Shown: positions 1-9,962 of the stretch, piece after piece
Position numbering within the stretch: position 1 is the first letter of the stretch
How the letters are laid out: every line of letters starts with the position of its first letter
From: Alentia gelatinosa
Taxonomy: Eukaryota; Annelida; Polychaeta; Phyllodocida; Polynoidae
Length of the DNA stretch: 64,000 bases
Assembly: GCA_950022655.1 (NCBI GenBank)
Contig: OX465590.1
Location: forward strand, 40,698,218-40,762,217
Direction: 5' to 3'
Made by a program: the position numbers and the translations under genes
The notes under the pieces: model-generated
Told to the model about the DNA's origin: nothing
Seen by the model: only the letters and a program-made list of their open reading frames with translations
Database searches by the model: none

Positions 1-148
1 GTGGGAGTCCCGGTCATACCTCTGGTGCTCGTGGTTGAAGCCCAGTGCGTGGAGGAACTCGTGTATGACCGAGCCGCGCTCCTGAGCACACCACGGTGCC
101 ATGCACATCTGCTGCTGACCTCCGATCATTCCCACGTAGGAGTTACAG
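1..148 (-). CDS. Astacin-family (M12A) metalloprotease, catalytic exon (partial)
   Basis: The minus-strand translation contains CNSYVG, then HEFLHALGFNHEHQRYDRD. This is the astacin zinc-binding signature HExxHxxGFxHExxRxDRD: three His ligands, the catalytic Glu, and the Arg-Asp-Arg-Asp tail. Astacins are secreted or membrane-bound zinc endopeptidases that cut matrix, growth-factor or dietary proteins. The exon opens after an acceptor (TTTTTGTAG, AG at 149-150). Its first base completes a codon, which matches the phase of the exon at 2333-2471. The exon is cut by the left window edge, so the Met-turn region and any C-terminal EGF, CUB or other domains are not seen. The family call is firm; the subfamily (meprin, BMP1/tolloid, hatching enzyme, other) cannot be decided. 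Confidence 0.93.
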
Positions 149-960
149 CTACAAAAACAGCCACACATAATTAGAAGGAAACCCACCAGATGACAATAGC
201 TTGGTCCGTACTCCACCGAGATTGACTGCAGAGTAATTTACGAAGCGAAGCTGAGTGAATTATACTCTGTGGTCAAACGAGGTGGAGTGCAGACCAAGTT
301 ATTTTCATCGAGTGGGTTTCTGATTTTATCTCACCCCGTATAATATTGTTTATTGATGAAATGAATCACCAAATTAGCCATTGAGTATTGGTTACACGAA
401 CCTCTTGGCCGTGGAGTACGAGTTCCTAATGTTAAGCCTATGGAGAAAAATACCGGGGTGAGATAACTGTTATTACTATATACCTGTGAGCGAATGTCTA
501 TGAAATACTGACCGCTGCTAGGGGTGTAGTATAAATAATGTTTGCTCCCGCCGTGACAGCGGGCCGTAGTAAATGGCACAGGTTTTGTACAGTTAATAAA
601 ACGGCGGTTTAAACGAGTAGGCATAAAGTAATAAGAAAACGTAGTGACTGAGCCCGTATGGTGTCTGTTCTCGGTCATTTGATGAAGAAAAATACGGCCC
701 TCCCGCCTACGGCATCGGGCCGTGTTTTTTTCATCAAATGACCTCAAACGGCCACCAGTACCGGCTCAGAAACCACATTTTCTCATAATATGACCCTGGT
801 CCTATGTAACAATGTCTGAAATTGGGCCACTGATGAACCACCAGTTTCTCATTTCTGACTGAAAAAAAACTGAATTTAATTTGGCATGTAGATGTAGAAA
901 TACCTTAAATTTACATTTCTGTGATTAGATTTCCAATTTGAAGGGATATAAAAACGTTTG
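149..960. repeat. Intronic or intergenic repeats: hairpin MITE 325-470 and a dispersed repeat 480-810
   Basis: Positions 325-470 form a small inverted-repeat element with termini TTATCTCACCCC and GGGGTGAGATAA; a second copy lies at 39379-39528. Positions 480-810 belong to a dispersed family with diverged copies at 3870-4080 and 5330-5570 (shared words include gtctatgaaatact and gtagtataaataatg). Inside it, 674-742 is a strong hairpin with TCATTTGATGAA and TTCATCAAATGA arms. The open frame across 331-747 on the minus strand only reads through these repeats and is not a gene. Confidence 0.6.
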
Positions 961-1071
961 ACATGGCACAGCAAAGCAGGGCGGCCGTCCTTGTATCAAA
1001 ACAAACCCGATTTCACCAGGTTACTAGCGACTTCGTGGAGTCCGAGTTAAAGTGAAAAATATTGAAAAACG

Positions 1072-1165
1072 AAACGCCAGACCGCCGACAGCGGGAATCG
1101 AACTCCTTTCCTTTGCAGTCCCAAGCAAGAGCTCTGCAGACTGCTCCACAGCTACCAGCGAAACT
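1072..1165 (-). repeat. tRNA-like segment, possible tRNA-derived SINE fragment
   Basis: On the minus strand a box-A-like TAGCTGTGGAGCAG is followed about 40 bp later by a box-B-like GAGTTCGATTCC, as in a pol III tRNA promoter. The T-stem does not pair well (AGGAG against CCCGC), so it is unlikely to be a working tRNA. A decayed tRNA gene or the head of a tRNA-derived SINE is the best reading. No second copy was noticed in the window. Confidence 0.35.
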
Positions 1166-1189
1166 TGAGATCTCATTGGTTTCTCACGA

Positions 1190-1955
1190 GAAAAGTAAAT
1201 CAGAAAACTACAATACTAAACTTTGATTTCGGCATGGCTTGAATTGAATCTTAAGAGAAAAAGCATGCATGTCTATCGACCTAGAAAAAAGAAGAGCCGG
1301 TTCGAATTTCACCACACACGAGAATCTCACTCTCGTGGCCCTTCAGTCTCCAAGCCTAAGTTTGGTTCACTATGTCTCTATGTGCGGGAAGATCTCCAAG
1401 CGGATTCGACGGAATTCTACCGTTTTAAATATAGTAGGTAATCATACAACAACACAGTCAGGAACCTGCCAACACCGGACCCTGTACCCACAATGCATTA
1501 TGGGATCCCTCAACGTGGTTGGAACACTCGGGTAACTGTATATATGGTACTGAACTAAGAAGAACACATAAAGCATGAGATTAATGAAATAACCACAGAT
1601 TTATCAAATTACTACTTACTTATGTCTGTATACTTCATGCTTACTGTTTCAGAAAAGGTGAGAATCTACAACTTCATGTGGCACATCTTCAGCCACCACA
1701 CGTTGTAACAAGATGTATTTGGTCAGACTTTGAGAGTAGGGTATAGGTTGACTTAAGAGGAAGATACGAAAGACCACAATTGTGATGGGAAGGTAAAGTC
1801 ACTGCTTGTCTTTCTCAGTCTGGGATTTGGGGATGAATGTGCAGCAAATCTGTTTAGTTTTTGGTTTATTAGATTTCAACTTGGATAATGTTATATTGTA
1901 TAAGGATGATCTCTCATCTATGATATGAAGGGAAGAGTTTATATGAAATTGAATG
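1190..1955. other. No gene or clear repeat seen
   Basis: The short overlapping open frames at 1223-1535 have no start context, splice structure or recognisable domain. The stretch is AT-rich and unremarkable. Confidence 0.5.
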
Positions 1956-1959
1956 AGGT

Positions 1960-2185
1960 TTAGATTTTATCCTACCCCATCTTGTATATTTAACTTCTTT
2001 TTTTTGTCAGGATGTGTTTATTTAGCAATCCAAATAGTATGTGCACTCATATCTAATGATATGATCTTCCGTACTTAAAATGGTACCTGAAGCATATAGA
2101 TATTTCATGTCATATCCATGGTATAAAGTCACACCATGTTAAGTCTATGGAGATTTATATGAGGGGTAAGATAAAGAAATATATA
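1960..2185. repeat. Hairpin MITE (ATCCTACCCC / GGGGTAAGAT type)
   Basis: Inverted termini TTTTATCCTACCCC and GAGGGGTAAGATAAA bound about 220 bp, with an internal ATGTTAAG..CTATGGAGATTTATA segment. Related copies sit inside longer repeats at 6835-6985 and 30850-30995. The same inner words (gttaagcctatgga) recur in the elements at 325-470 and 39379-39528, so these small families are related. Confidence 0.6.
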
Positions 2186-2332
2186 ATACATGAATGGGTA
2201 ATGTATATTATGTATGATGCATATGATATTTTATATGAAAAGACAACTGCTAAAAAATGTAAAATCAAATATTTCAACATTGACTAGAATTGTTTTAAAA
2301 CCTCTTGGTATGTAGATGTAAGTAAATCGTAC

Positions 2333-2471
2333 TTATTCCCACAGTTTCTGAGGACGACCCTGTTGGTGGCCCAGCTGTTCTCCACGATGTTAATACACAT
2401 CCGCCCTCCATAACTTGTCATCCTCACAAGATCACCCGCAGCTCTGCGGATCTTTGACATCTCATCTGCAC
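2333..2471 (-). CDS. Astacin-family metalloprotease, exon preceding the zinc-site exon
   Basis: On the minus strand an acceptor CTTTTTCAG (2472-2480) opens a 139-nt exon that closes at a GTACGA donor (GT at 2331-2332). Only one frame is open; it reads ADEMSKIRRAAGD and later MCINIVENSW and LRNCGN. It ends with two codon bases (AA). The next exon supplies the third (C), so the protein reads ...RNCGN-N-CNSYVG.... This fits the astacin layout, where a short helix and a TCIxF-like strand precede the xCxSYVG segment before the zinc helix. Similarity of this exon alone to astacins is modest; the position, strand and matching splice phase are the main support. The intron to the catalytic exon is 2,184 bp and is filled with repeats. 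Confidence 0.7.
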
Positions 2472-2637
2472 CTGAAAAAGTAAGGATAAACTTCAGTTTG
2501 TTATATGGGATGTACAGTTAACTGTTGATTTTCCTCTTCATTGATAGGAGGGTTACAGTGACTCATACAAGGTTTGAATGTTGGTGTAGCTGTGCCTTGT
2601 TATTGTGCTTGTCTAATTGTACTTGTCTAAGAGGGGA

Positions 2638-3045
2638 CCCCCACCTACCACGATAGGCCACGACATGCTTCCTGATCGCTACGATTTGAAATGGGGAAAT
2701 CGTGACCTATCGGGAGGTCCCCGATAGGTCCAACAGTTTGAAATCGTAGAGCGTGGCAACGCCTTGGGAGGACCAATAACATAAACTATGGTCACGATAG
2801 CCCCATGACGAAACCAGCGGCTGCTACGATACCCTACGACAGGCTACGAAATTTCCAACATGTTGGAAATTATCGGGACCTGTACAATTGGCGTTTTCAT
2901 AGCAGCCTATCGTGAGCTGTCGTAGACGGAATCGCAGAAACCTGTTCCACCTACCACGATTTTGCCAGACCTCACGCTACAATCGGAATGGTGTCGGGAA
3001 GGCTGTCGTAAGGCCAATCGGGACCAGAATCGTGGTAGGTGGGGG
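2638..3045. repeat. CpG-rich palindromic MITE with CCCCCACCTACCACGAT termini
   Basis: Terminal inverted repeats CCCCCACCTACCACGAT and ATCGTGGTAGGTGGGGG enclose about 400 bp built from repeated TACGA and TCGTAG words. At its middle is a palindrome ATTTCCAACATGTTGGAAAT (2851-2870). A terminal fragment of the same type is at 41310-41366. Base composition (CpG-rich) differs sharply from the AT-rich surroundings. It lies upstream of the exon at 2333-2471, probably inside an intron of the astacin gene. Confidence 0.8.
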
Positions 3046-3587
3046 CAGGCTTTAATTCAGTCCGTCCAACGAGACCTCCTGTTTCTTTGTTCTCTTATCC
3101 AGCAGGGAAAGGTTAACATGATATGACGCTGCCACACTAGAATACCTAACTACAGGACCTGTTAATTTACATAGGGGGTCTCGCATATATCCTTATAATT
3201 GAAAAAGGGTGTTTCTCACCCGCCAAACATACAGGCAGCCATCATATTATAGTGATCCAGAATGATTGATGTATATACTCTTCACTGGTTAAGGGATTTC
3301 ATTCGAATTGGGGGATACCCCAAGGATAAACCTATACGATGTACTAATCTTGTTTAATGGAAATTGGAAAAACAAAGCTGCTTATTGAGAAAAAAAAAGT
3401 AAGGATAATTGTTTCATCAGATGTTATTCATGTTCGATTGCTAATCACTGCTCCATTATAAGATGTTGTCATAACATTTATCAAACACATCTCAATAAAA
3501 TGTATTAATTTAATTTGCCATTTCCATTAATTATCTCTATATTTTGTGACCGGATCTGAACCTTACCACAGGGAGAATCAGGCTCAA

Positions 3588-3812
3588 GGGCCCGTTAAAT
3601 AATCTAGGTTCGTACATGGAGACCCTTTTCTGTACTCCACGGAAACCCAAGGACAAAGTGGGTCAACTCAATTGAACACTTATGGATGACCTTATGGATG
3701 GCCAAGTCTGTCTTACTGAATAAATTTAAGCATTATTAAACAATAACCCTTGTACGAGGTAAAGAAAAGGGTCTTCATGTACGATCCTAGATTATTCATT
3801 GAGCCCCAGTAC
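3588..3812. repeat. Short inverted-repeat element
   Basis: Inverted arms of about 50 bp (AATCTAGG.TCGTACATG.AGACCC and its complement near 3770-3800) bound a 225-bp unit with no coding potential, as expected of a MITE. Confidence 0.6.
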
Positions 3813-4500
3813 TGGACGTTAAAGTGGCAGACCATGGTGCCCCTGATGTCAGATTTGTTATTTTATGTCTAGGCTGAACGTCTATGAAATACTACGAGCT
3901 GCTAGTAGTATAAATAATGTTCAAGTTCAATGACAAATAGTGTATATTTGGGTGCACTGTGTCCATAGTGCACTTCACAAATACATAAAATGTTGGTTTT
4001 TTTTTCGTGTTTTAAGTGTATAATGATAGCACAACGTAGTGAGTGAACTGATAGTAATTCTATTCTTTGTCTTCTGTCCCATTAAATATGTCCCTTAACC
4101 TCTGACACATGTTTCTGGACACATATTATGGGACAAACAACCTTGAACGACAATCGCTATGGCTGATTAACTTGGTTTTCTCTTAAAATCATCTAGACGG
4201 GAGGTCTGAACATCACTTACTAAAGCGCCCCTGGAACTGATAATACAAGGTGTTGCTGGTCCAACGGAGTCTTTTGTCTCTGATGGCATTCAAAGGGCCG
4301 AACTGCAATCAAACATATTCCTATTAATCAGTCCTTGAGATTTTAATCACTGTACCTAATGTCATATTTTTACGTTGTTACTGTGACTTAATTTCTCATA
4401 CAACTGCATCACAATTTTATAGGAAATACAGAATTAACTCCAAAATCATAGAAGTTGGTTCATATTCATCTGGCCCATCATGAGGCTTCTACCATATATC
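3813..4500. other. Diverged repeat (3870-4080) and sequence with no visible feature
   Basis: 3870-4080 is a decayed copy of the family at 480-810. From 4080 to 4500 I see no gene, tandem repeat or inverted repeat. Confidence 0.45.
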
Positions 4501-4504
4501 CTAT

Positions 4505-4860
4505 TGTTACTATATACCCATGCCGTATATACTGTAAATATGCACCGTTTTGGCATATGACGTAGAAATACTGTACGGACCACTGGTCTGTACACTATAA
4601 TACGGATCACCTTGCCATACACATTTATTAAAATTTTGGTTGTTAAGATAGATAAAATTGATTTTTTTTTTTAATTTCGGGAATATAGTAAATATATAAC
4701 ATCCAACCATGCTTGTACAAGTCACAGAACTCGATGGTAATTTACCGTTTGTACAGAACTCGGTCCGTACAAACGGTAAATTAGCATCTCGTTCTGTGAC
4801 TTGTACAGCATGGTCAGGATGTTCTATATAAGTACTGTCTGAGAGGGTCAGAAAGTAAAC
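4505..4860. repeat. MITE with a nested double palindrome (copy 1)
   Basis: The element carries a GCCGTATATACTGTAAATA end and a large hairpin at about 4705-4820. Inside this, the arms GTACAAGTCACAGAACTCG and CGTTCTGTGACTTGTAC enclose a second palindrome made of AATTTACCGTTTGTAC and its complement. A reverse-oriented copy with diverged arms but the same plan is at 55340-55680, and an end fragment is at 61475-61545. The open frame across it (4510-4950) is not a gene. Confidence 0.75.
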
Positions 4861-6275
4861 TGAATGAAGTAAGTCCAAGGCCATGTTCCCATTACAAGCT
4901 ATATTGCTGATGTTACTGCAATGACTGCTAGCTGTGAAGTAACTTGTCAATTGAGATGCTGTGCTATGTGATTACTTGGTTTTTACACATGGGGGTGACT
5001 GAATTGTGTGTAACTATAAGGGACCCCCTTGCAGAGTATTATGCAGAGTAAATTTTTTTCCGATCTGTGCACTACCCCGACCCCCACCGGGGACGCGGAG
5101 TGCAAACCTGAGGAAGATCTTTTTAAACATATTATGCAGAGTGAGCTTGATGGCCATTTAGCCCAAGGGATAGTCCACGCTCGTTTATTGATAGAGAAAT
5201 TGTAGCTTAACAATATCACAAAATATGACACTTTTTACTGGATAACTGAAAGCTGTATTAAAAGGATATTACATGGATATATAGAATTTTCAGTTTTGCT
5301 TTGTAAGCTGATAATCACAGGTCTCTGCGAAACGGGTATGTCTAAAGAGGCTGTGAGCCCATAGTAAATTTTTTTTTTTTTCATAATATTTAGGTATATA
5401 GTAATAACAAAAGTAGTGAATGAGCCCATAGGGTTGCCATTCTCAACCTTATATCCCATAAAATACTCCCTCTCCCTCAGGTGTCAGGATGAAACAAAAG
5501 ACCTCAAACAGGCCTCCCTACAGGCTCAGCAACCAACTTTTCTCTTATTATCACATCCTGTATCCTAAGATGCATCATTTAATGAAAATTAAAACATTTT
5601 GTGTGGTAACGTTGTACTCCTTTTAAGCTGTCTTTGTTTCTTTTTCTAGAAATGACATACAAGACATATCGACCTACCTTAAGGCCCTCTGCATTGGGGA
5701 TCACACAGTCATGTTGGTCTGGCAAGGGGAGATACAGACAGATGATCTCAGGATCAGAAATTCACCATACATGTGCATATATGTACTGTTGTCACAATAT
5801 ATTACATTAAAGAGCTTTGGTTTATTGTAAAGTATCACTATCACGATTTGAATTAGGGAGAAATCATTTTTCATTGATAAATAGTTGCATTGTTTCAGGC
5901 ATAGTGGAAAATGATAATGTGTCATTTATGTTAACAGTTGATCATTGATATAGAGTTATGTGCAAAAGTTACATAATAATATATATACATATGTATATAT
6001 AAAGATTATGTACAATGATGCTTTGCTTTCTGTTGGTACATCATTAGAGTTCTTTTCATATCTACCGGTTATTCTTTTGCTTAATCAATTATATAAGTGA
6101 TAAGACAACAGAGTATCAATTGTTACTGCCTTTGTTTAATATCATAGGAACATTTTTATTGTGACATATCACTTCTATATAGAGGAATATTATCCATGTG
6201 ATACCATAACTTTGATGGAAACCAATTGAAACCTTTCCAAAAGGAAGTATCCTTTCATGGAGAGCATGGTCTTAC
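4861..6275. other. AT-rich DNA with a dispersed repeat at 5330-5570; no gene seen
   Basis: Short open frames at 4983-5925 show no domain or splice logic. 5330-5570 is a copy of the family at 480-810, with the shared gtagtgaatgagcccatagg segment. The rest is plain AT-rich sequence. Confidence 0.45.
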
Positions 6276-6411
6276 CCAATTCAGCATATGGATGTTCTTT
6301 GGTATAGTTTGCAATTGCAGCAGTAGCATCAAACTGGAACACACGAAGTAGATCATGGATGGCAAACATATGTGAGAATCCCATAGTAACAGATGCATAG
6401 TCAGTATTCAA
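6276..6411 (-). CDS. Possible upstream exon of the astacin gene or of another minus-strand gene
   Basis: A 136-nt open segment lies between an acceptor (ACCTTTACCATAG) and a donor (TTGG|GTAAGA) on the minus strand. It reads LNTDYASVTMGFSHMFAIHD and then LLRVFQFDATAAIANYTKEH, ending in PYAEL plus one base. That one leftover base (phase 1) matches the phase of the exon at 2333-2471, which would give G at the junction. I recognise no domain; if it belongs to the astacin gene it would be propeptide. The sequence is not seen in the dispersed repeats nearby. It could also be an unrelated exon or a chance open frame. Confidence 0.35.
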
Positions 6412-6539
6412 CTATGGTAAAGGTACCAATGCTAGATTTCCTCATTGTTTATATATTCAAAGTGACATTCATTGGTAAGTATAAAAATACATAATTGTCT
6501 AAATGAAGAACAAGACATTAGAATGAAAACTATTCTTTT

Positions 6540-7140
6540 TCAAATTATTATAAGGTATTGGAGATTTTACCGTTTGTGTTCCATATTTGGATAAAAGAAA
6601 CCGAATTTTAGCATTAACTATATTGATATTTTTGTGTTTGTTGTATATCATACTCCAGGATGGGCCTGTTCATGGTTTTTACAAATATTTAATATCGGGA
6701 AACATCATGAATTTTCAAATGAGTATTTATATGGTGTCAGTTGTCTTTGCAGAATGATTTCAGGGAGTGGAGCAAAGTGATGTCTGTAGCAGAAGACAAC
6801 AAACATCATGTAAACAATTATATGAAATTGAGTGATGTTTAAAATTTATCCTACCCTGTCAAATATTCTCAACTTCATATGTCATATATGGCATATCAAT
6901 ATTCTATTGCATAACCGTAGCATGCAGTCATGCAATGTTAAGTTCATGAAGATTTATACGAGGGGTGGGATAAAGGTATATATTCAATTACCTTTGTTGC
7001 CAGGAGCAGTGCTGGAAGGCAAAGCAGAATACAAATCACCAGTGACTTCATCGTGTAGAGCCTCGAGTCATGATGAGAAGAACATGAACCTGTATATATT
7101 GCAGTCAGTTAGTAGATAACATGCAGAGTGGGTAAAGATA
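6540..7140. repeat. Dispersed repeat of about 600 bp, copy 1
   Basis: The whole stretch matches 30620-31195 in the same orientation, with shared words such as ttccatatttgg, aggatgggcctgt and gtagcagaagacag. A shorter related piece is at 52745-52840. It contains a copy of the ATCCTACCC / GGGGT-GGATAAA hairpin unit. No coding capacity is evident. Confidence 0.7.
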
Positions 7141-7204
7141 CACCTGGATTGGTGTATCAAAGAACATGAGGTAACTGATAAAAAGGGATGTGTAATTTGC
7201 ATAA

Positions 7205-7500
7205 TATATGTGCTTTCTGCACTTCACAGAACATTGGGCCAAATAACCTGCACTCCAAGTAAACAGGTGAAATGTGTTAATGTAATTCTCTTTCGGAGAC
7301 TCTGCATGGCATAGCTGTATAGCTGACTGAGTCCTGTCCTGTATATGAGTTAGATATTCTCAGAATATACAATCCCTTTTATAATTGGGTGATTTTTTGC
7401 ATAACTATCTGTAAATCATTTGATTATAATTATATCAAAAAGCAGTTTCCAGTATGTTATCAGGAACATTCCCAACTTTGATGACTATGTGCAATTATTT
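7205..7500. repeat. Left half of a dispersed ~540-bp repeat
   Basis: It starts at GTGCTTTCTGCACTTCACAG and matches 37049-37240 and 9345-9510. The complete version is at 37049-37590. It is non-coding. Confidence 0.65.
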
Positions 7501-8690
7501 CTTCATGATGCAATAGTTACCGTCAACATCGGTGAAAGTATGCAAAGATCTAAAAGAAACAAAAAACATTTTTAATGTTATTACATTAAACATCATATTC
7601 CCAGGATATAAAAAGTTACTTTAGCATTATAGATTATATGTATCCCCTAATCGTGTTAAAGTTTCATTGCTTAATTCCTACGAGAAATGAATGAAACTCC
7701 GTGTGTCATCTACTACAATCTTGTGATCTGTCCGTATGGTGTCACAGACTCCATCTAGACATGTCACGAAACTAGTGAAACAGGTCCCAGGTCCATGATG
7801 TGTAGATTTGTCTAATTCTTATGTTTGGGGTCTGTCTTTTCCTAAGGGCAGCTACTTGTGTTGTCACGAAACTAGACAACCCCAATGTCTGTATGGTGTC
7901 ACATACATGTCACGAAACTAGTGAAACTGGTCCCTGTTCTGGCTTTGCAGGTCTGCTACCTATAGTGAGTCTTTGAGGAGGCGCCACCTCCTAATGGGCA
8001 CTCCTAGTGACCCTAGTGTTGTTCTTTATGATCATCTCACTTCCTATTGAGCACAGGAAAACTACACTGGCAACCACAACTACAAATATTAGCTCTGGTC
8101 AGGTTAAATCCAGATGTCGCCTTGACCCTTTGCTGGTTCCCACCTGTGTAGTAATTATACCTTTAGATAGGAATGCGCCATCTGGTGAATATTGGATGCA
8201 TTACAGGGTAGAATATGTTTGTTATTCTATGTCATAACCTCGAAGCCAATTTTCCATTATCTTAATTCCTTTCCTGTGTACTATTTCATAATATTTTGAA
8301 CGTAATTTGTGGTATCTTTGTCAATTTGTTAGTAATGGATATTTCACATTAAGTATATCTGGTTTTATAGTATACATAAAATGAAACAGGTTACAGGCGA
8401 ACACAAAAGGGATACCCAGGGGATACCGTGTGTGATTTAAACCGACCAACCTCTATATCGTAGAAGGGGTTGGTTGCCAAACTAAGGAAAACACGCTCAT
8501 ATACATCACTATGAGGTTAGAATGCTCACACAGGCTCTTAGCTTACCGTAAAGAAACTAACCCACTATACATGCACCAACTAAAAAGGCCTGGTAAAATG
8601 GTAGGGTACCAGGCCTTTTTTGGTAGCTGAAAATAGAACTTTTTGTTTATAGTCTTTCTGGGGACAAATTATTCACTATATCAATCTTGC
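7501..8690. other. No gene seen; one strong hairpin at 8583-8622
   Basis: Most of this stretch holds no recognisable gene or repeat apart from a twice-occurring phrase (tcacgaaactag, 7760-7920). At 8583-8622 AAAAAGGCCTGGTA and TACCAGGCCTTTTTT form a near-perfect stem. It looks like a bacterial terminator but in this genome is simply a palindrome. Confidence 0.45.
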
Positions 8691-8695
8691 CATTA

Positions 8696-9004
8696 AAGCC
8701 TGATGCCCATCTACCGATTCAGGGTTGAGCGATTAGTTACCAAATCGTATAGGAGTCGGTGAACTGGTCGTAGGCAAATTATGTAACTCTTCGCTCGATC
8801 TGCGGACATTGAGGAGATGGGGTGCTGGATATTAGTCCTAAGCAAATCGGTCTACTAATCAGTGGCTCACCCTTGCCTAGCTGTCCTACATCTACCGACT
8901 ACGGCCGACTCCGTTAGGATGCCTTGGGTGAGACAAATCACCGTCCGTTTGTCGCCGACAAAGGTACATGAATGTTCCGAAATCGGTTGATAGGCATTGG
9001 GCTT
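8696..9004. repeat. MITE with GCCCATCTACCGATT termini, copy 1
   Basis: Inverted termini of the form AAGCC..ATGCCCATCTACCGATT and AATCGGT.GAT.GGCAT..GGCTT bound 309 bp. Copies: 46203-46584, 54719-55028, and a 680-bp fold-back version at 40006-40688. The copy at 54719-55028 is almost identical to this one, so the family was active recently. Inner words CCGTTTGTCGCCGACAAA form a further hairpin. Confidence 0.8.
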
Positions 9005-9344
9005 AAATAACACCTTGTTATGGATACTGTTAACAGCTACTAGAAAAAGAAACTATTAGCTGATACTAATGGCTAAATGGGATATCTACACTTTCCAATC
9101 TGATGGGACAGACCTAAATACACTATATTCAGACACAATGATATTATGAGCACACTTATTTCTGGGGGGACACTCCCAACCCCATTAGAATTACTGCGCT
9201 CATCCATTGTAATTGGAAATTCAATAGCTCAGGACTAGTATTTATATAAAGGCGCCTTTATATAACACATAATGCATCATGTATTACTTTGCGAAGTAAT
9301 CATAGTCCTAGTCTCCTCCTATTAAGTGAGTGGCATAGATATAT

Positions 9345-9690
9345 GCTTTCTGCACTTCACCGAACATTGGGCCATATGACCTCCACTCTTCGTCAACAGG
9401 TGTGATGTGTTAATCAGATGTAATTCTCTATCAGAGGCTGTGCATAACACATCTCTATAGCTGACTGACACATGTCAGACACAAAATTATGTACTGTATA
9501 TAACCAAGACACATATCATGTTTTGGGTACTGGACCTCAGACAGAACTATTTTGCAATAACATTAGTAATACCTTGTTGATAATACAACAACTTCTAACC
9601 TGGTCCACTTAATCTTAGCATTTGCCTTGCAAAACTTTCAATGACAGTCAGGTTATGTTATAATACTGCCTTTGAGTATTGCCTTGTCAC
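9345..9690. repeat. Left flank of the 19.5-kb element: interrupted copy of the ~540-bp dispersed repeat
   Basis: 9345-9510 matches the left half of the complete repeat at 37049-37590. The sequence just right of the 19.5-kb element (29245-29560) matches its right half in the same orientation. The big element therefore appears to sit inside one copy of this repeat. Between 9510 and 9690 the similarity fades. Confidence 0.6.
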
Positions 9691-9696
9691 CACATA

Positions 9697-9962
9697 AGTA
9701 GTATACATAGCTGTATAGACCACAGAATCAATTGTTTAAAATCAGTCATGCGTGGTGCTCCGCAGATTGTTCTTTCGTTTGTTTATTGCCCAATCTATTG
9801 TCTTTTGGTCGAGGTTGTTTGTATTATGAGCATACCGTGCCGGGAAGTCTGCGCCGGGTCACCTTAAGGGATTATCTCGGGTATTGTTCGCGTTCAGCGG
9901 AGCGTGGTGCTCCGCAGGGGCAAACATTGTGCTCCGCAGGGGTAAACACGGCCGAGCACACA
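9697..9962 (+). repeat. Left terminal inverted repeat of the 19.5-kb element
   Basis: 266 bp, beginning AGTAGTATACATAGCTGTAT. The inner half is GC-rich and contains the word GTGCTCCGCAG three times (9755-9765, 9907-9917, 9929-9939), which may be transposase-binding sites. It differs from the right copy at two bases near the inner boundary. The open frames that cross both TIRs are mirror images of each other and are not genes. Confidence 0.93.

Noticed and set aside
1072..1165. Functional tRNA gene
   Set aside because: Box A and box B resemble a tRNA, but the T-stem does not pair and no clear acceptor stem exists.
7520..7550. 29-nt minus-strand microexon between GTTTCTTTTAG and GTAACT
   Set aside because: Splice-like signals are present, but the segment is too short and has no protein or phase support beyond chance.
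8583..8622. Rho-independent terminator
   Set aside because: The stem followed by T residues looks right for bacteria, but the window is eukaryotic with introns; it is just a palindrome.
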